Positions 43,823 to 47,227 of a stretch of 47,227 nt of DNA are shown here, in pieces; positions within the stretch are counted from its first letter, which is position 1; each line of letters begins with the position of its first letter. The stretch spans positions 1 to 47,227 of IMG/VR virus record IMGVR_UViG_3300033388_005506. One strand, written 5' to 3'. Both the position numbers and the translations under genes were made by a program. The stretch is from a virus. Under the pieces are notes generated by a model, which searched no databases, was not told where the DNA came from, and saw only the letters and a program-made list of their open reading frames with translations.

Positions 43823-45250
43823 TTATTTTAAAAAATGATTATTGTATCTTTCATAAAACATATAAATATATTTCTGCTCGTTGTCGCAACCCATTGGAAT
43901 CATACCAGCAAGACCTGCTGCAATCATAGAGTTGCCGCTGCCGGCAAAGGGAGAAAGAAAGATAGATCCTGGGCGACCAAAAACTTGAAGAAGATAGTTA
44001 TACATACTAAGAGGTTTTTCCCATTGATGAATTCTCTTTGATGATGAAGGTGAATCGAATTGGATGGTGCCCAGCATTGAGGGAAGGTTGAATGTTGCTT
44101 TACCTTTACGGAAAAGAAGGAACATTTCATAATTGGATATCATATTTGTTTTTGGAGTATTGGTGCTGCCTCCTGGTTTTACCCATATTCCTGGCATTTG
44201 GACTTTAAATCCACTTGCAGCTGCAATCTCGTTTGTCTTAAGCCAATGTTCTTTTCCTGTCCAGCAAAGAATCCAACTTGATGGGAGAAGCTTTTGATGT
44301 AGGATAGGAAGCATTTTTGTGTAAAAATCAAATAGGGTCGTTGTATCCCAGTCAGTTGCCTTTGCTTGGATTTTACCAGTCTTGCCATAATTGGTGTTGA
44401 AGTCAATTGCATATGGTGGATCAAGTTCAATAAACCCAGTAGAGTTATCCGGTATCTTTGGGATAAAGGAATTGAGATCTTCAACAGCGTAGATTGCTTC
44501 GGGCTTTTCTTTATTCGTCATAACATCTACTTGGTGTTCACCAAGTGAACGGTCAAGAGTTGTTATTCCGTCTGTGTTTGGTACTTCATCTTTATGAGTT
44601 GCCTTCAAAGGTTCAGATTTTGCACTACTATTTTTTTTCATAATCTCTTTATTGCCAGAGATAAGTTTTTGCATCCTGTCTCGTTCTTCTGGAGACAAGT
44701 TTTTCATAGTCATAATCGCATCAGCTTGTTCACCGAGTTTTTTGTAAGCATCTCTGGCTTTGCCCTTAGTGCTGAGTTTTTTGAGTTCAGGGAAGGATTT
44801 AAGAGCTTCAGCAAGAGTAAGATCAGTGCTAAGTCCACTGACACTACAGTTGAGTTTTTTCGCTGTGGATCGATAGCCCCATTCTTCCGGCAATGCCTTT
44901 TCTTTCCAATATAAATGAAGTTTATAACGAAGTTCAAGTTCTTCATGCCATTCGAATTGCTTCCGAGCTTCATTTTCCATCCGCTCGATTATCATAATAT
45001 CATCGGGATCGAGGTCAGGCATTATTCGTGCCGGGATTGTTTCAAAACCAAGTTCGGAGAAGGCAGTGAGTCTACGTTCTCCAGCAATAAGTCTTCCTTC
45101 TGGTGTGATCTGAATTGGATTGAAGAGTCCAGAATTAGTGATACTTTCTTTTAAGATTGTTAAATCTCCAAAGTTAGTTCTTGCCCGATTTTCGGAATAA
45201 ATACTTGTTATTTTTACCTCTGTTATAGTGAACATCTTATTTTGTTTCAT
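43823..45250 (-). CDS. ParB-like nuclease domain fused to N6-adenine/N4-cytosine DNA methyltransferase
   Basis: 475 residues. Residues 10-115 are a ParB/Srx-type domain (LTILKESITNSGLFNPIQIT then RLIAGERRLTAFSELGFETI, where GERR is the ParB box), followed by an HTH-like region. Residues about 258-475 are a beta-class methyltransferase: DPPY motif (FIELDPPYAIDF, about 277) comes first and the SAM-binding LSPFAGSGNSMIAAGL (about 428) later. Such phage fusions methylate DNA to evade restriction or to mark phage DNA. The linker contains dispersed element copy 9, read as LDRSLGEHQVDV. No restriction partner is adjacent. Confidence 0.85.
   Translation of the reverse strand: MKQNKMFTITEVKITSIYSENRARTNFGDLTILKESITNSGLFNPIQITPEGRLIAGERRLTAFSELGFETIPARIMPDLDPDDIMIIERMENEARKQFEWHEELELRYKLHLYWKEKALPEEWGYRSTAKKLNCSVSGLSTDLTLAEALKSFPELKKLSTKGKARDAYKKLGEQADAIMTMKNLSPEERDRMQKLISGNKEIMKKNSSAKSEPLKATHKDEVPNTDGITTLDRSLGEHQVDVMTNKEKPEAIYAVEDLNSFIPKIPDNSTGFIELDPPYAIDFNTNYGKTGKIQAKATDWDTTTLFDFYTKMLPILHQKLLPSSWILCWTGKEHWLKTNEIAAASGFKVQMPGIWVKPGGSTNTPKTNMISNYEMFLLFRKGKATFNLPSMLGTIQFDSPSSSKRIHQWEKPLSMYNYLLQVFGRPGSIFLSPFAGSGNSMIAAGLAGMIPMGCDNEQKYIYMFYERYNNHFLK
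44527..44557 (+). repeat. Dispersed GTTC-N7-GAAC element, copy 9 (inside ParB-methyltransferase gene)
   Basis: CTACTTGGTGTTC, ACCAA, GTGAACGGTCAAG on the plus strand. It is translated from the minus strand in the linker between the ParB and methyltransferase domains (about residues 232-243), in the same relative frame as copy 7 (DRSLGEHQVD against RRSPSEQQVD). Confidence 0.85.
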
Positions 45251-45513
45251 CCATATATCTCCTTTAGTTTAGCAAGTTGTGTCGGATTAAGTTTCTTCAT
45301 TGCAGCAATGGCAGCGGCTTTTGGATCAGGTGGTTTTCGTCCTCGTGCTGCACGATTCTTAGTTGCAGATTTTGTCATTCCTTTTGCCTTCTTAATACGG
45401 GCTTCCTCAAGAGAATGGATTCTCATTGCTTGAAGGGATTCAATCTTGAGGATTTTATCCAGAGAAGATAGGGTGAGAAATGACTTTACTTTGATTCTAT
45501 CCATCAAGGTCAT
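45247..45513 (-). CDS. Small basic protein
   Basis: 88 residues from the ATG at 45513 (SD AAGGAG). Lys/Arg/Ala-rich C-terminal part (MTKSATKNRAARGRKPPDPK then AAAIAAMKKLNPTQLAKLKE) suggests DNA binding. Its stop overlaps the ParB-methyltransferase start (ATGA), so the two are coupled. Family not recognised. Confidence 0.6.
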   Translation of the reverse strand: MTLMDRIKVKSFLTLSSLDKILKIESLQAMRIHSLEEARIKKAKGMTKSATKNRAARGRKPPDPKAAAIAAMKKLNPTQLAKLKEIYG

Positions 45514-45742
45514 CTTTTTTCTCCTTCTTTGGATCAAGGAGTAGTGATTGCCTTTTATAGATATATCCAATCACTTCTTCAATCCTGTCTTCTTTAAAAA
45601 TTATGTCAAGACTCTCGAAAATGTTACGGAATAATCTTGTCATTTGTCCATAGTAAAGTTTGCTCTTTACTCTTTTGAATAACTCTTTTTCTACGTCTAC
45701 TGTCGCTTTTGATGTTTCAACGTTCTGCCAATCTTCTGTCAT
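45497..45742 (-). CDS. Small hypothetical protein (phage RHH-like type)
   Basis: 81 residues with SD AAAGGAG. VDVEKELFKRVKSKLYYGQM then TRLFRNIFESLDIIFKE resembles small phage proteins with a strand followed by helices (V-x-V-x-ELY-x-EVKSRL-x-HGQ), possibly RHH. Starts 2 bases after the ligase stop. Confidence 0.6.
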   Translation of the reverse strand: MTEDWQNVETSKATVDVEKELFKRVKSKLYYGQMTRLFRNIFESLDIIFKEDRIEEVIGYIYKRQSLLLDPKKEKKDDLDG

Positions 45743-45743
45743 T

Positions 45744-46745
45744 TTAATTCTCCTTTAAGTATGTTGAAAGTTCATTTTCTTCTATACTTATAATGTTTAA
45801 TTCATTTGCTTTAGTTGTTTTTGTCCTGCCTGGATTTTCACCAACAAGTAGTATGTCGGTAAACTTACTCACTTGATTGGAAAAGCTCCATTGATACTTC
45901 TCAAGGTATGTGATCATATCTTGGCGACTACTACTAAGTGTGCCAGTAATACAATATGTTATCTTTGGTGGGCTTGGGGGTGGGATGAATGAAAAATTAT
46001 TAAATGTAGGTTCAGCAAGGTAGAATTTGCTAAGGGCTACTACAAAGTTTTCCATAGCGGCTTTGGAGATGTGAGACTTAGTAGTATTGTGTTTAATGAA
46101 GTGATATAACTTTAGTGCGGTCTTGTATGCAAGTCCTTTGTAACCCAAGGCAGCGATAAAATGGATAACTGATTTCTTTCCCTTGATCTGAGCTACAGAT
46201 GCAAGGTAGTTGTAGGTTCTTTTTGCTCCCCAAATCTTATGAATGTTATCATAGATGTTGAATGTGATTGGATCAAGTAATGCCCAAGGTTTTGAGATAA
46301 GAGTTTCACGGATGCTGTAGTCTTGGAGAATGTCAGCGATCATAAATTCTCCGATTGTTTTAACTTCCATTCCTTTATCAGAGTAGAAATAATCGATTGA
46401 CTTTGTAAGTTGGGCAATACATTCGGGGGCGGTACAGATTAAATCAACTCCCTTTTTAATTAATTTTCCATTACAGATTGGACAAGTTTCTGGAAGCTTA
46501 GTAATAACTTGATTACTTTGAACAGATATTATTTTTGGTATAATTTCTCCTGCTTTACCAACAGTTATTTTATCGCCTATATTTATATAATGACTATAAA
46601 GCCAAAGTGCATTATTCCCTGTTACTCGTGAATTAACAGTGTTACAAAGCTCAATAGGTTCATATATAACAGTTGGAATGACCCGCCCTGTACGTGAAAC
46701 ATTCCAATCTATGTCAACAACTATTGTTTCTGCCGTTTGGATTGG
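45744..46745 (-). CDS. ligA: NAD-dependent DNA ligase, C-terminal part (continues from position 1)
   Basis: 333 codons plus stop that continue the frame at 1-756 across the circle joint. OB-fold block SRTGRVIPTVIYEP with GDKITVGKAGEIIPKI, four-Cys zinc finger CPICNGKLIKKGVDLICTAP-EC, helix-hairpin-helix region, and C-terminal BRCT domain KITYCITGTLSSSRQDMITY then FTDILLVGENPG. All LigA domains are present, so the joined enzyme should be complete. Ends at TAA (45744-45746). Confidence 0.92.
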   Translation of the reverse strand, partial: PIQTAETIVVDIDWNVSRTGRVIPTVIYEPIELCNTVNSRVTGNNALWLYSHYINIGDKITVGKAGEIIPKIISVQSNQVITKLPETCPICNGKLIKKGVDLICTAPECIAQLTKSIDYFYSDKGMEVKTIGEFMIADILQDYSIRETLISKPWALLDPITFNIYDNIHKIWGAKRTYNYLASVAQIKGKKSVIHFIAALGYKGLAYKTALKLYHFIKHNTTKSHISKAAMENFVVALSKFYLAEPTFNNFSFIPPPSPPKITYCITGTLSSSRQDMITYLEKYQWSFSNQVSKFTDILLVGENPGRTKTTKANELNIISIEENELSTYLKEN

Positions 46746-46797
46746 AGGTTTCCATGCCAGCGACCAATTATACACTTGGCCATTATCACCAACAGTT

Positions 46798-46921
46798 AGG
46801 CGAAGCTTCTGATCAAGGACTTTGATCATAATGCCATCAAGAGGGAATGTTTGTGACCAAGGCGAAGCTTCTGATCAAGGACTTTGATCATAATGCCATC
46901 AAGAGGGAATGTTTGTGACCA
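46798..46921. repeat. 62-base tandem duplication in the terminal copy
   Basis: 46798-46859 and 46860-46921 are identical and adjacent. Both start AGGCGAAGCTTCTGATCAAG and end TTTGTGACCA. The left end of the contig has only one copy. As 62 is not a multiple of 3, the duplication breaks the ligase frame. Confidence 0.9.
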
Positions 46922-47227
46922 CTTTGAGTAAAGGCTAAGAAGCAGTTCTTCAAGATCAGAGTAGTTGCCATTGAAATAATATGGATGTTTAAGCTTTCCT
47001 TTATTATGACTGATAAAGGTTACGGTATATTTATATGGGAGCTCTGTTCTTGCAAGCCATCCTGCGGTAGTGTTACGTGGATTCTTGCCGAAATCAGAAT
47101 CCCAATCTTCATTTGTTATAAGCAGTTCGCCGGAATCAACTTGACGTGGACTCTCTGGGAAGAAGATATTTGGTAAGTGATGAGAGATATCTCTGCCGGC
47201 AATTCCATCTCCTTCAAGCAACAATCT
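46826..47227 (-). pseudogene. Partial second copy of the ligase N-terminal region
   Basis: From the right contig edge this frame reads LLLEGDGIAGRDISHHLPN and on through NPRNTTAGWL to DGIMIKVLDQKLRL. There it enters the 62-base duplication and is shifted out of frame (GHKHSLLMAL). It is most likely an assembly end artefact and not a second gene. Confidence 0.8.

Larger units (their letters stand above)
46746..47227. repeat. Right copy of the terminal redundancy
   Basis: This segment repeats 1-420 with about eight substitutions and a 62-base duplication. It encodes part of the ligase a second time: one change gives DSDFGKN where the left copy has NADFGKN, and another gives YTVTF for YTITF. 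The remaining differences look synonymous. Confidence 0.9.

Noticed and set aside
1252-44557. The dispersed elements as SOS (LexA/DinR) boxes or classical parS sites
   Set aside because: DinR boxes are GAAC-N4-GTTC, the opposite half-site order. parS has 3 bases between TGTTC and GTGAA while these have 5. The conserved outer flanks are not part of either motif.
1-47227. Temperate lifestyle
   Set aside because: No integrase, excisionase, partition pair or CI-like repressor is seen; the RHH proteins and the ParB-like domain alone do not support lysogeny.

Overview
The window reads as a complete or nearly complete genome of an AT-rich tailed phage with a podovirus-like gene set, assembled as a closed molecule. 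The first 420 bases recur at the right end (46746-47227) with a few substitutions and one 62-base tandem duplication. One gene, an NAD-dependent DNA ligase, is cut by the arbitrary contig ends: its N-terminal part is at 756-1 and its C-terminal part at 46745-45744, both on the minus strand. Trimming the redundancy gives about 46.7 kb. The host cannot be named from sequence. No integrase, recognisable lysogeny repressor, RNA polymerase or CRISPR array was seen, so nothing supports a temperate lifestyle.

There are two divergent arms around a control region at about 12.8-13.69 kb. The leftward arm runs from about 12.9 kb down to 1 and, through the circle joint, from 46.7 down to 38.3 kb. It starts with a block of roughly two dozen small genes of unknown function with good Shine-Dalgarno (SD) sites, several of them zinc-finger-like or ribbon-helix-helix (RHH) proteins. 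Next come a recombination cassette (Cas4/RecB-like PD-(D/E)XK nuclease, Sak4-like AAA ATPase, DUF669 protein), a DUF4406 protein, the ligase, a ParB-like/DNA methyltransferase fusion, a YopX protein, a uracil-glycosylase-like/exonuclease/family A DNA polymerase fusion, a DUF3987 helicase-like protein and a DnaQ-like exonuclease. This arm is replication, recombination and takeover.

The rightward arm (13.69-38.2 kb) starts from a strong sigma70-type promoter. It encodes the small terminase, fibre proteins, an M15 endolysin, a holin-like segment fused in frame to the large terminase, portal, scaffold, decoration-like proteins, an SU10/DUF5309-type major capsid protein, head-tail adaptor and tail proteins, and ejection proteins ending in a 1274-residue lysozyme-containing protein. 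The arms converge at a bidirectional hairpin terminator (38249-38280).

The most unusual signals are these: (1) a textbook programmed -1 frameshift signal (slippery C CCT TTC, 6-base spacer, 11-bp stem-loop) joining two ORFs in the ejection-protein region at 33678-33725; (2) nine copies of a rigid element, GTTC-N7-GAAC with conserved flanks, scattered on both strands, three of them inside genes at inter-domain linkers and read in frame; (3) three back-to-back RNA-like elements at 6705-7028, two with tRNA acceptor and T arms but no normal anticodon arm; (4) a nested inverted-repeat, A24-containing non-coding region at 10.8-11.34 kb; (5) the holin-terminase fusion; (6) an RHH gene with its own promoter and operator-like repeats; (7) several small leftward ORFs broken by one-base homopolymer shifts. 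All calls rest on reading the sequence; no database search was possible.
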